From Rhodospirillales bacterium (GTDB taxonomy: Bacteria; Pseudomonadota; Alphaproteobacteria; Rhodospirillales; Casp-alpha2), in assembly GCA_021775095.1 (NCBI GenBank), contig JAJFII010000082.1, positions 1-36,257 on the forward strand: DNA of 36,257 nt, read 5' to 3'. The position numbers and the translations under genes were made by a program. The notes beneath the pieces are model-generated. The model was not told where the DNA came from. It did not search any database and saw nothing but the letters and a program-made list of their open reading frames with translations. Shown piece by piece: positions 1-6,860 of this stretch; position 1 is the stretch's first letter, and each line of letters opens with the position of its first letter.

Positions 1-210
1 CAAGCTTGAAAGCTCGCGGTGCAGCCAAATGGAAAGATTGCTTGCCTCCAAGCCGACGCGGTCCAGTGAAAGGCCACTCTTTTCAAGGTAGTGATGAATA
101 TCATGCGGTTCAGTCGGAACAAGTTTTTCGCAGAGGATTTCACCAATTTCATCAACGATACAAATTGCGGTCTCTTTCATAGAAACATCTAAACCGGCAT
201 AATATTTCAT
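1..210 (-). CDS. IS110-family transposase, N-terminal part (cut by window edge)
   Basis: Only the first 70 codons lie in the window; the gene reads leftwards off the edge from an ATG at 208-210. The start MKYYAGLDVSMKE with Asp8, followed by the GLEASNLSIWLH block with Glu55, matches the RuvC-like DEDD N-terminus of IS110-family transposases. These recombine DNA using a RuvC-like domain plus a C-terminal serine domain, which cannot be seen here. Nothing in the visible part is broken. No A/G-rich ribosome site is obvious just upstream. Whether the element is complete and active cannot be judged from 70 codons. The family assignment is fairly secure; the IS110 versus IS1111 subgroup is not resolved. 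Confidence 0.85.
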   Translation of the reverse strand, partial: MKYYAGLDVSMKETAICIVDEIGEILCEKLVPTEPHDIHHYLEKSGLSLDRVGLEASNLSIWLHRELSSL

Positions 211-505
211 GGGTGTATTCTTTTTTATTTCGAAGAAGGGTACATAAGTTTCTTCACTATACTGACAAAAATCCACACACATCATCCGCAATATTGATAA
301 CTTGGGTCTTTGTGAGATACCTCTTTTCCAGAACCTGGGTTGCTGGTCATGATCTTACGGGAAACTGTAAGAGCGGCAAAAAGCGTGGAAAAGGCCCATG
401 GTTTATTGCTAAAATCTTCGTTATGTTTGGGAGGCCATTTGACACGGAGGTTCCCAGGGCCCGGCGCAAGAAAAATTTTTACGTTATTAGGAATTGGTAT
501 CCAAA
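211..505 (-). mobile_element. Upstream flank of the IS110 element, possible bridge-RNA region
   Basis: About 295 bases separate the transposase start from the first chromosomal gene at 506. I find no convincing protein gene here. The stretch holds two neighbouring small hairpins: 328-346 (7-bp stem with one bulged base, 4-base loop) and 353-372 (6-bp stem TCTTAC/GTAAGA, 8-base loop). IS110-group elements are known to keep a 5' non-coding end that encodes the guide (bridge) RNA used by the recombinase, so this position is where one would be expected. The outer boundary of the element inside this interval is not visible, because IS110 elements lack long terminal inverted repeats. The bridge-RNA reading is inference. 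Confidence 0.4.
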
Positions 506-1549
506 ATGATTTTTCGCCAGTTGTTTGACACCGTTTCAAGTACCTATACCTATCTGATCGCCAGCCGTGTGGGTGGCGAAGCCATGATAATCGACCCGGT
601 TGTGGAAAAAGTTGACCTCTACCAGCGCCTCATAAGTGAACTCGATCTCAAACTTGTGAAAGCCATCGATACCCATTGCCACGCCGACCATATTACGGGA
701 TTGGGTGTGTTAAGAGATCACACCCATTGCATTACGGTGATGGGTAAAAACACCGATGTTGATATGGTATCCATGCGCGTAGATGACGGTGATACCATTG
801 AAATTGAAACCATATCCATGAATGTCCTATATACACCAGGCCATACAAGTGATTCCTATTGTTTTTATATGAAGGACCGGATTTTTACCGGTGATACCCT
901 ATTAATACGGGGTACCGGACGGACCGATTTTCAGCACGGCAGCGCGCGCGATGCCTACCGTTCGCTGTTTGGTAAAGTTTTAAAGTTGCCCGGCGAAACC
1001 CTGGTCTTTCCGGGCCACGATTATAAGGGAGAAACCGTGAGCACCATCGCTGAAGAACGCGCATTTAATCCACGCCTGCAGGTCGAATCGGCCGATGAAT
1101 ATGCAGCAATTATGGATAACCTGAACCTGCCGAACCCCAAAATGATGGACGTGGCCGTGCCCGCCAATCTTGAAATCGGGTTCAACGATCCCGATCCCGC
1201 CCTTGTCGATTGCACCTTATCGATCCAGCAGGCGCGGGTGAAGGTTGGCGACGCTGAAACCCTTTTCGTCGATTTGCGTGAGGAAAGCGAACGCCAGCGC
1301 GACGGTGTCATTCCCGGTTCTGTCCATGCCCCCTACCCGACGCTCGAAAGCGCCATTAAACCCGGTGGCCTGTTGCATGCCATGGCAACACAAACCGGGA
1401 AAACGCTTCTGCTTTATTGTGCGTTTGGTGAGAGGTCCGCCCTCGCCCTTAAAGATGCCAAAGACGCCGGTCTGGACAATTGTTGCCATCTTGCCGGTGG
1501 CATCAACGCCTGGTCGAAATCCAGTGCGCCCCTGGAATTTCCCAACTAG
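506..1549 (+). CDS. Persulfide dioxygenase-rhodanese fusion (ETHE1/Blh type)
   Basis: A 347-residue two-domain protein. Residues 1 to about 230 form a metallo-beta-lactamase fold with the THCHADH motif (His57, His59, Asp61, His62), His113 in PGHTSDS, Asp130 in FTGDTLL and His171 in FPGHDY, as in ETHE1-type glutathione persulfide dioxygenases. These oxidise persulfide to sulfite using mononuclear iron. Residues about 245-347 form a rhodanese domain with Cys305 in the YCAFGERSA loop, which would pass sulfane sulfur between thiols. No signal peptide is seen, so it should be cytosolic. I chose the ATG at 506, because the only upstream in-frame alternative is a TTG at 494 without better support; an AGGA lies about 13 bases before the ATG. 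It sits alone, facing the IS110 flank on its 5' side and converging with the next gene. Confidence 0.88.
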   Translation: MIFRQLFDTVSSTYTYLIASRVGGEAMIIDPVVEKVDLYQRLISELDLKLVKAIDTHCHADHITGLGVLRDHTHCITVMGKNTDVDMVSMRVDDGDTIEIETISMNVLYTPGHTSDSYCFYMKDRIFTGDTLLIRGTGRTDFQHGSARDAYRSLFGKVLKLPGETLVFPGHDYKGETVSTIAEERAFNPRLQVESADEYAAIMDNLNLPNPKMMDVAVPANLEIGFNDPDPALVDCTLSIQQARVKVGDAETLFVDLREESERQRDGVIPGSVHAPYPTLESAIKPGGLLHAMATQTGKTLLLYCAFGERSALALKDAKDAGLDNCCHLAGGINAWSKSSAPLEFPN

Positions 1550-1552
1550 TGA

Positions 1553-1571
1553 TCTGCATCCTCTTAATTGC
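1553..1571 (+). repeat. 19-bp direct repeat, copy 1
   Basis: The 19-mer TCTGCATCCTCTTAATTGC starts four bases after the stop of the persulfide dioxygenase gene. It recurs exactly at 33761-33779. Both copies are followed by TGGGATC, directly here and after five extra bases in the other copy. An exact 19-base match is unlikely by chance in 36 kb. It is not palindromic. Confidence 0.7.
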
Positions 1572-1590
1572 TGGGATCCACCAAAACCGG

Positions 1591-2622
1591 TTAGGTGATT
1601 TGCTTGAAATAGTCGACACCCGACCTGTCGCGATGACGCGATACCCGGCCAGAGGCCTCTAAATGATGGACATGGGCCAACGCCTCGCCGATCGCAAAGA
1701 ACAGCTGGTGAGCGTCGAATTCTCGATTGAACAGGGCCTTGAGAACGTCGAACCCCGTGGCCGACGTTGCACAGGCCTGCCATGACTTTTCCAATCGCTC
1801 CTGGTGATGAAGCCGCAAATCATCAAGGCGCTGCAAAAGACCATGGAACGGCCAGTCATGGCTTGGTAAAACCAAAGTGTTCGCGGGTAGGTTCCTAAAT
1901 TTGTCGAGGCTGGATAAAAACAGTGCCAAGGGATTAGCCGTCGGTTCCTGTGGCCAAACGCTGACGTTGGGGCTAATTCGCGGTAATATTTGGTCTCCCG
2001 AGATCAGTATTTTTGCTTCATCACAATACAAACAGGCATGTTCGGGCGCATGACCGGTGCCAATGATCACCCGCCAATTGCGACCGCCAATTGACAGTTC
2101 GTCGCCTTCGCCAATGCGCACGAAACTATTGGGAATGGGCGATACCACGTTTGGGTAGCGACCAATGCGACCGTTAACCTCTTTGGTCATCGCCGCATCA
2201 AAACCGGCACCCCGGTAAAAAGCGGTGAAGTCATCGCGTTTGGCCTGCCCCGTATCTAAACTGAACATTTTCGCAAAGGACCATTCCGTCAGGGGCATCG
2301 ACAGCATGACACCAAATTCTTCGCACATCCAGCCAGCCAGACCCACATGATCCGGATGATAGTGTGTGACGATAATTCTCTTAAGTGGTTTGTCTCTGGA
2401 AAAATAGGTGGCCGCGAGGATTTTCCAGGCCTCTTTCACTTCGTCGCGGGCAATCCCCGTATCGACAACTGTCCACCCGTCTCCATCTTCCAATAACCAC
2501 AAATTTATATGATTCAGTTGAAACGGCAAAGGCATCCGCAACCAATAAACGCCCGGAGCAACGTTGAGAGTTGTTCCGAGTTCGGGGACATCCGTGCCAA
2601 AGAGATATTCAGGTTTATACAT
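1591..2622 (-). CDS. Metallo-beta-lactamase-fold hydrolase
   Basis: A 343-residue MBL-fold protein with THYHPDHVG (His87, His89, Asp91, His92), GTGHAPEHACLY carrying the next metal His, ISGDQILP with the bridging Asp, and LPSHDWPF with the last His. The region after about residue 250 is a helical extension of the type that closes the active site in glyoxalase II/LACTB2-like enzymes. The substrate cannot be named: thioester hydrolysis is typical of the family, but nucleases and lactonases share these motifs. It has no signal peptide. It converges with the persulfide dioxygenase gene, leaving 41 bases between them. The ATG at 2620-2622 has only a weak upstream purine stretch. A copy of a dispersed repeat lies just upstream (2650-2751) and could form its leader. 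Confidence 0.8.
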   Translation of the reverse strand: MYKPEYLFGTDVPELGTTLNVAPGVYWLRMPLPFQLNHINLWLLEDGDGWTVVDTGIARDEVKEAWKILAATYFSRDKPLKRIIVTHYHPDHVGLAGWMCEEFGVMLSMPLTEWSFAKMFSLDTGQAKRDDFTAFYRGAGFDAAMTKEVNGRIGRYPNVVSPIPNSFVRIGEGDELSIGGRNWRVIIGTGHAPEHACLYCDEAKILISGDQILPRISPNVSVWPQEPTANPLALFLSSLDKFRNLPANTLVLPSHDWPFHGLLQRLDDLRLHHQERLEKSWQACATSATGFDVLKALFNREFDAHQLFFAIGEALAHVHHLEASGRVSRHRDRSGVDYFKQIT

Positions 2623-2649
2623 TAGTCAGCACCAGCACGCATTAATTGG

Positions 2650-2751
2650 ATCCCTTCTACAGGAGCGATTTTTAATATCGGTAAGCGGAAAGACGCAGGA
2701 AACGGCACGAATTTCAAGTCTTTTCGACGAAGCCGGAGCGAATATGTGCCC
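2650..2751 (-). repeat. Dispersed ~102-bp repeat, copy A
   Basis: Read on the minus strand, this stretch aligns with 36151-36253 on the plus strand. By hand alignment 77 of about 103 columns are identical with one single-base gap, including an exact 19-base core (2685-2703 against 36199-36217). The two copies do not share an open reading frame: copy B carries an in-frame stop in the frame that is open in copy A. This argues for a non-coding dispersed element. It occupies the spacer upstream of the 1591-2622 gene. Confidence 0.65.
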
Positions 2752-2811
2752 TCTATGTGTTGCCCATGACGAGATATAAGCGATAGCAGCTGAATGAAAG
2801 GTCGAAGGGCA

Positions 2812-3561
2812 TCAATGGGTGCCACGCAGCAAACTTTGCTGAGAAACGATATATCTGAGTTCTTCTTTAATAATTTCCGTATGCCGGGTCGGCTCGGCTT
2901 TTAGGACTGCCGAAACGATGGAAATGCGAACGGGTTTCGGAAGTCGCTCAATATTCTCAAGCATCAGAAACTTTACACTGGGGCGCACGTTCGCCGACAA
3001 CATCAGACTGGTCATCAATTTCAGGCGGATATTGTGGCGCATATTACCCGCTTCGGTGAGTTCGAAAAATTCCTTAACAAACTGGCGCGGTGCGATCGAC
3101 CCCTCCATCAGGCTGTGCAGATTTTCCCGCAAGGTCGCCGTATACTGTTGCCGGGATTGGACAATAAACTTGGAAGCATGGCGCCGGACTTTGGCGATGG
3201 CACCGGGATCAAAAGCCTGTTCGGTGATATATTTTAAACATTCTTTGACCATGTCATGTTTTGAGGATTCGCCGACGATTTGCGTCACACCATTGATCAA
3301 TTTAGTGGAGCCCCCCAACGGCGACAACCGGGCCGCTGCGGCAAGAGCCATCGGCGCTTCCGGATCACGGGTCGCCATCATCGCCAATGGCAAAGGATCT
3401 TCTATGCCACGCAGATCAATGTTGTGGTTAAGCAGATTCTCAGGAATCAGCATCCGTTCATTTTCACCCGGAACCAATATGGGTTGTTTGGCGACATAGT
3501 CCTTTTTAATTGCCAGGGCCGTGTTTAATCCGTCCTGTGTGATCCCCAGTGAGTTACTCAT
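2812..3561 (-). CDS. Conserved-looking protein of unknown function
   Basis: A 249-residue protein I do not recognise. It has no signal peptide, membrane segment or cofactor motif. It looks mostly alpha-helical, with an Ala/Met/Leu-rich stretch at about residues 60-85 and a basic C-terminal half. The ATG start has a good ribosome site (AGGGA, seven bases upstream). The gene begins 21 bases after the stop of the HTH gene 3583-4029, so the two probably form one transcript. Composition and codon use resemble the neighbours. Being co-transcribed with a small DNA-binding protein hints at a regulatory or accessory role, but that is inference only. Confidence 0.7.
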   Translation of the reverse strand: MSNSLGITQDGLNTALAIKKDYVAKQPILVPGENERMLIPENLLNHNIDLRGIEDPLPLAMMATRDPEAPMALAAAARLSPLGGSTKLINGVTQIVGESSKHDMVKECLKYITEQAFDPGAIAKVRRHASKFIVQSRQQYTATLRENLHSLMEGSIAPRQFVKEFFELTEAGNMRHNIRLKLMTSLMLSANVRPSVKFLMLENIERLPKPVRISIVSAVLKAEPTRHTEIIKEELRYIVSQQSLLRGTH

Positions 3562-3582
3562 TCGTTTCCCTATACCACTTTG

Positions 3583-4029
3583 TCATGCCGAGGCCATCGC
3601 CGCATGGGGCCTGCCCTTTATGATCGGCAGTTGATTACGGAGTTGAATATTCCACCAGTAGCGAAATCGAATAGCGCCGGCGCGCACAGCCGTCGATTTT
3701 AGGTTATGGTTAATTTTTTCCTGTGCCGCTAGGTCCTCCCGGGCAGCATCCAATGCGACACGGTTATAAAAGTTTAGTTCCGTGGATTCGCCGTTTTTTG
3801 AATTCTGAACCATTTTATCTTCCACAAAACTTGCCAACACCAAAGTCAATAAAGCGACAACTTCGTCGGGTATCGGCACATGACCATTTCTCCATTTACT
3901 TACGGACGGTGGCGAAACACCTAGTATTTCTGCGATATTCTGACCATTGTGACCTAATTTCTCCAAGCCACCAAAGACCGGTGGAGAGACGAAATGCCGT
4001 TCACCCTTAAAACCCTGATTTAAGTTCAT
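3583..4029 (-). CDS. Small HTH (XRE-like) DNA-binding protein
   Basis: A 148-residue protein. Residues about 26-60 read as a helix-turn-helix of the Cro/C1 kind: GQNIAEILGVSPPSVSKWR is the helix-turn-recognition helix, followed by a hydrophobic helix. Residues about 75-125 are rich in Asn, Ala and charged residues and carry no recognised domain. The ATG at 4027-4029 has a poor Shine-Dalgarno sequence (GGGA very close to the start). It is the first gene of a likely two-gene transcript with 2812-3561. It is divergent from the ROK kinase, with about 220 bases between the starts, so it may control itself or that kinase. The regulator role is inferred from the fold; the target is unknown. Confidence 0.65.
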   Translation of the reverse strand: MNLNQGFKGERHFVSPPVFGGLEKLGHNGQNIAEILGVSPPSVSKWRNGHVPIPDEVVALLTLVLASFVEDKMVQNSKNGESTELNFYNRVALDAAREDLAAQEKINHNLKSTAVRAGAIRFRYWWNIQLRNQLPIIKGRPHAAMASA

Positions 4030-4249
4030 TCCCAGTTACCCATTTCAAGAGCACGCATTGGTGCAACACCACTTCTAACAAAGCTTGAATCGTTATGCTA
4101 GCCTGAATAGTCCAAATATATGGTTAACGTCACTATATGTTGTAGTATTTGCTGATTTCTTCGGCCCAATGGATTCTTTTCGCTTTTCTGGACAGTTAAG
4201 CTTGCGCATAGTTCGGAACGGCAAAGGCGGCGGAATTGAGGGGCGAAAA

Positions 4250-5170
4250 TTGCGAATAGGAGTCGACCTAGGCGGCACAAAAATTGAAGCAATCGTTCTG
4301 GCTGACGACGGTCAGGAAGTCTGTCGGGAACGGGTTGCGACGCCGCAGGGGGATTATCAGGGCACAGTCAAAACCATAGGTGCCCTGGTTAATGAGCTCA
4401 CCCGACAATCGGGATCGCCGAAAAAGACACCCGTGGGTGTGGGCATTCCTGGCACGCTCTCGCCCCAGTCAGGCCTGGTAAAAAACGCCAATTCCACTTG
4501 CCTCATTGGACGACCACTCGACAAGGACCTTGAAGCCGAACTGAACCGCCCCGTAAAACTGGCCAATGATGCCGACTGTTTCACAATATCGGAAAGCACT
4601 GACGGTGCGGGTGCGGGGGCTGCCATCGTGTTTGGGGTTATTTTGGGGACCGGCGTCGGCGGTGGTATATCGATCAACGGAACCGGAATTTCCGGGCCCA
4701 ATGCGATAACCGGTGAATGGGGCCACGTGCCGATGCCGTGGCCCCAAACATTGGAAGGCGGTGAAGACGAGCGGCCCGGTATAAATTGTTATTGTGGCCT
4801 GCACAGCTGCATCGAAACCTATTTATCAGGACCCGGTATGGTTCGGGATCACAAACGATGTTCGGGCCAGCAATTGACGACTTACGAAATTTTATCTCAG
4901 GCCGAATCCGGTAATCGTGAATGCGAACTTACGCTCAGCCGCTATGAACACCGATTAGCCCGTGGCTTAGCCAATGTCATCAATATCCTCGATCCAAATG
5001 TCATCGTGCTGGGCGGCGGCATGTCAAATATCGAACGACTTTATCGAAACGTTCCGCCCCTTTGGAACGACTGGTTATTCTCTGACCAATGTGAAACTGT
5101 CCTGAAAAAAAACCACCATGGCGATTCAAGTGGCGTCCGGGGTGCTGCTTGGTTATGGAACTCGGACTAA
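4250..5170 (+). CDS. ROK-family sugar kinase
   Basis: With the TTG start at 4250 (GAGGGG six bases upstream) this is a 306-residue ROK kinase, the usual family length. An upstream open frame reaches 4085, but those 55 extra residues precede the conserved RIGVDLGGTK block and look non-coding. Visible motifs are the ATP-phosphate loop DLGGTK (6-11), the catalytic Asp107 in NDADC, GTGVGGG (134-140), the zinc ligand His159 in GEWGH, and the ROK zinc motif with Cys180, Cys182 and Cys187. The overall pattern is closest to fructokinase/N-acetylglucosamine kinase (Mak/NagK) proteins, but the sugar cannot be fixed by eye. The stop overlaps that of the convergent eipB by a few bases. Confidence 0.85.
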   Translation: MRIGVDLGGTKIEAIVLADDGQEVCRERVATPQGDYQGTVKTIGALVNELTRQSGSPKKTPVGVGIPGTLSPQSGLVKNANSTCLIGRPLDKDLEAELNRPVKLANDADCFTISESTDGAGAGAAIVFGVILGTGVGGGISINGTGISGPNAITGEWGHVPMPWPQTLEGGEDERPGINCYCGLHSCIETYLSGPGMVRDHKRCSGQQLTTYEILSQAESGNRECELTLSRYEHRLARGLANVINILDPNVIVLGGGMSNIERLYRNVPPLWNDWLFSDQCETVLKKNHHGDSSGVRGAAWLWNSD

Positions 5171-5946
5171 CAATCTGGGCGGCTTAAAATTTCAATATTA
5201 TTCGGCTCGAGTTCCAGGGAAAAACTTCCAAAATCCTGACGAATGCGTTCGGCCACACCATCGGGTCGATAGGTAATTCCCAACTCAAACTCCGGTTCTT
5301 CGGCTGTCGCCAGAATAGGGAAAAAAGCCATGCGTATGTGCCGCGCCGCCTTGGTATCGGTGGTTGTCGCTTTGGGTTTGGTTATCAACGCATTAATTTG
5401 ATAGGGGTTGTCGAGGCTGGCACCATCGAAGACAACTTCAGATACCATCAACTGGTTTTTCTGGCCGGCCTCAATGAGCGCCGCCAAATGACGGGTCGGA
5501 AACAACGTGCCGTTTGGTAGTTCGATTGTTGTATCCTCAGGGCGGGAATATTTTGCCGTCGCAGGCCCATTTGCCACCTCACGTTTGGCTTGCCCCTCCA
5601 GGATTTCTACGGCAGTGCCATTGCGACTGTGGCGCACGTTAAACCGATAACTCAGACCATCCTTGGCTTCCCAACTGGCAAAGGACCATGTGGTCTGTAT
5701 TTCCCCGCCCTCTGCATAGTTAAGTTTCAAGACAACCTTTGTCTCCGACGTCCATGCATCGCACACGTCCTCAAACCGATACATCATGGCACCGTCGGCA
5801 CCGGTAATCCCCGAACGCGGGTTGGCTTCGGCCAGGGACATTTGATAGAGGGCGCGATGGGGCACCAATTCCCCGGCAGCTAATGAAGATTGCCAGGGTG
5901 CAAGCACCATTACGGCACATAAACTCGAAATCACAAAACGCTTCAT
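5167..5946 (-). CDS. eipB: EipB-like periplasmic envelope integrity protein (DUF1849)
   Basis: A 259-residue exported protein. Residues 1-24 form a signal peptide ending SLAA. The mature start LVPHRALYQMSL and the later KDGLSYRF block fit the DUF1849/EipB beta-barrel family, periplasmic proteins needed for cell-envelope integrity in Brucella. EipB is described as having a conserved disulfide between an internal loop cysteine and a cysteine near the C-terminus. Here Cys62 (EDVCDAW) and the very last residue Cys259 are in those positions. The start ATG at 5944-5946 has AGGA-type purines upstream. The stop overlaps the convergent ROK kinase stop. A 6-bp hairpin (5999-6017) lies in its leader. 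Confidence 0.82.
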   Translation of the reverse strand: MKRFVISSLCAVMVLAPWQSSLAAGELVPHRALYQMSLAEANPRSGITGADGAMMYRFEDVCDAWTSETKVVLKLNYAEGGEIQTTWSFASWEAKDGLSYRFNVRHSRNGTAVEILEGQAKREVANGPATAKYSRPEDTTIELPNGTLFPTRHLAALIEAGQKNQLMVSEVVFDGASLDNPYQINALITKPKATTTDTKAARHIRMAFFPILATAEEPEFELGITYRPDGVAERIRQDFGSFSLELEPNNIEILSRPDC

Positions 5947-5998
5947 AGGAATTTAACTCTCTCCATTCATCCGGTTGTAAGGCTTACTCAAACCACTT

Positions 5999-6017
5999 CG
6001 GATGTTACGAGCATCCG
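5999..6017. other. Hairpin in the eipB upstream region
   Basis: CGGATG (5999-6004) pairs with CATCCG (6012-6017) across a seven-base loop, about 55 bases upstream of the eipB start. It could be an operator or a leader hairpin; there is no T-tract that would make it a terminator. Confidence 0.35.
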
Positions 6018-6114
6018 GTCACCGTTGTCTAACGATACCATTAATAATCTGTCAAATCCGCCAAATGTGCCCGGCAGAAAATGCCACGGGACTGTTTGCG
6101 CTCTGAATAACATG

Positions 6115-6131
6115 GTTAATAATTTATTAAC
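6115..6131 (+). promoter_or_regulatory. CtrA box 1 (perfect TTAA-N7-TTAAC) within a 17-bp palindrome
   Basis: TTAA at 6116-6119 and TTAAC at 6127-6131 are separated by exactly seven bases, matching the full CtrA consensus. The site is also a perfect palindrome (8 bp either side of 6123). It is centred about 60 bases upstream of the predicted start of transcription of the sigma-54 promoter at 6158-6172, a position suited to activation. It could also serve the divergent eipB. Confidence 0.65.
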
Positions 6132-6157
6132 CTGTTGATTTTGTTAAAATCACGCTT

Positions 6158-6172
6158 TGGCACACCATTTGC
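6158..6172 (+). promoter_or_regulatory. Sigma-54 (RpoN) promoter
   Basis: TGGCAC at 6158-6163 and TTGC at 6169-6172 give the -24 GG and -12 GC with the canonical ten bases between them. Transcription would start near 6184, leaving a leader of about 48 bases to the ATG at 6232. Sigma-54 promoters need an enhancer-binding activator, which is not in the window. Confidence 0.65.
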
Positions 6173-6175
6173 TTC

Positions 6176-6190
6176 TTAATACTTTGTTAA
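6176..6190 (+). promoter_or_regulatory. CtrA box 2 (TTAA-N7-TTAA)
   Basis: TTAA at 6176-6179 and 6187-6190 are spaced by seven bases, followed by T rather than the preferred C. It overlaps the predicted sigma-54 transcription start, so binding here would be expected to repress while box 1 could activate. Confidence 0.5.
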
Positions 6191-6231
6191 TACAAATTCC
6201 TGCAACAAAATCAATAACAGGAGACGCATAT

Positions 6232-6369
6232 ATGGCAAAATTCACCCCCCATCACCCGTTCATGAATGGTTTGCCACCCCCGGCCAAGTTTGCATCCCCG
6301 CTGCAGCACTTCGTGCAGCGAAAGATCGCCGCACAGATCCCTATGGCTCAGAGATATGTCGCTAAATAG
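6232..6369 (+). CDS. 45-residue small protein, unknown
   Basis: A short gene with a strong ribosome site (ACAGGAG, ten bases before the ATG at 6232) directly behind the sigma-54/CtrA promoter. The product is basic and Pro/His/Phe-rich, starting MAKFTPHHPFMNGLPPP, with no signal peptide or membrane segment. Its last four codons overlap the start of the next gene (ATG at 6356) in another frame, so translation of the two may be coupled. It may be a real small protein or a leader that sets translation of the downstream gene. I do not recognise a family. Confidence 0.5.
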   Translation: MAKFTPHHPFMNGLPPPAKFASPLQHFVQRKIAAQIPMAQRYVAK

Positions 6370-6850
6370 TATCGGCGCCACAGATGCGCTTCTAGCCAAA
6401 CAGGGCCTGCCGGGAACGGCCCTGACGATTATCCAAATGCCGGCGGTTCCGGCCCTGAGCCTGGGCCGAACACGTCAATCCCATGACGTAATGGATAACC
6501 GTCCGTCACCAATCAAACAATTGGCCAAGGGAATCAACGTACGCAAAATATCACCGCGCGAGATCTCTGATTTTGCTCTTGATCTGTATGCGGCGGGCGC
6601 GATTTCCTTTGAGGATTATTCAGCGCTTTCACAGCATCCGGAACTGAACCCCCATTTTGACAAAACCATTGGTGCCCTGACAAATAAATGCGCTCGGCCC
6701 GACGGCAAAAGAGACATGGTGCGGTTTTGGGAGGAAAAACTGACCTTTGCCAACAGATATGCCGTGCTCCATGGCAGTAACCTGGAGCAGGCAAAACGGA
6801 TCGTCGGATTAATGAGGTACCTGAGCCGCCGGGTCTTGATGCCCGGCTGA
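6356..6850 (+). CDS. 164-residue protein of unknown function
   Basis: The ATG at 6356 is preferred over the longer frame opening at 6266, because the extra 30 residues overlap the small gene 6232-6369 and look like its shadow. The first ~55 residues are low in charge and poorly structured. Residues about 60-150 form a compact alpha-helical region, with the KISPREISDFALDLYAAG and ISFEDYSAL blocks and then DKTIGALTNK. I recall similar proteins from Rhodospirillales but no function. The only ribosome site is weak (GAGA), which fits coupling to the upstream small gene. Its promoter region with CtrA boxes and a sigma-54 site suggests a cell-cycle or motility role (inference). Confidence 0.65.
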   Translation: MSLNSIGATDALLAKQGLPGTALTIIQMPAVPALSLGRTRQSHDVMDNRPSPIKQLAKGINVRKISPREISDFALDLYAAGAISFEDYSALSQHPELNPHFDKTIGALTNKCARPDGKRDMVRFWEEKLTFANRYAVLHGSNLEQAKRIVGLMRYLSRRVLMPG

Positions 6851-6860
6851 TCGCAGCAGG

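Noticed and set aside
213-509. Open frames on both strands upstream of the persulfide dioxygenase (213-509 plus, 282-539 minus)
   Set aside because: Neither has a ribosome site or a domain; they lie in the IS110 flank, run into the next gene, and are better explained as non-coding element DNA.
2622-2825. Minus-strand frame of 67 codons between two genes
   Set aside because: It coincides with dispersed repeat copy A, and the equivalent frame in copy B has a stop, so it is not a conserved protein.
4085-4249. N-terminal extension of the ROK kinase
   Set aside because: The extra 55 residues lie before the conserved ATP-binding start and lack a ribosome site; the TTG at 4250 has GAGGGG six bases upstream.
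6157-6231. Upstream start for the 45-residue gene at 6157
   Set aside because: It would begin inside the sigma-54 promoter; the ATG at 6232 has the strong ribosome site.
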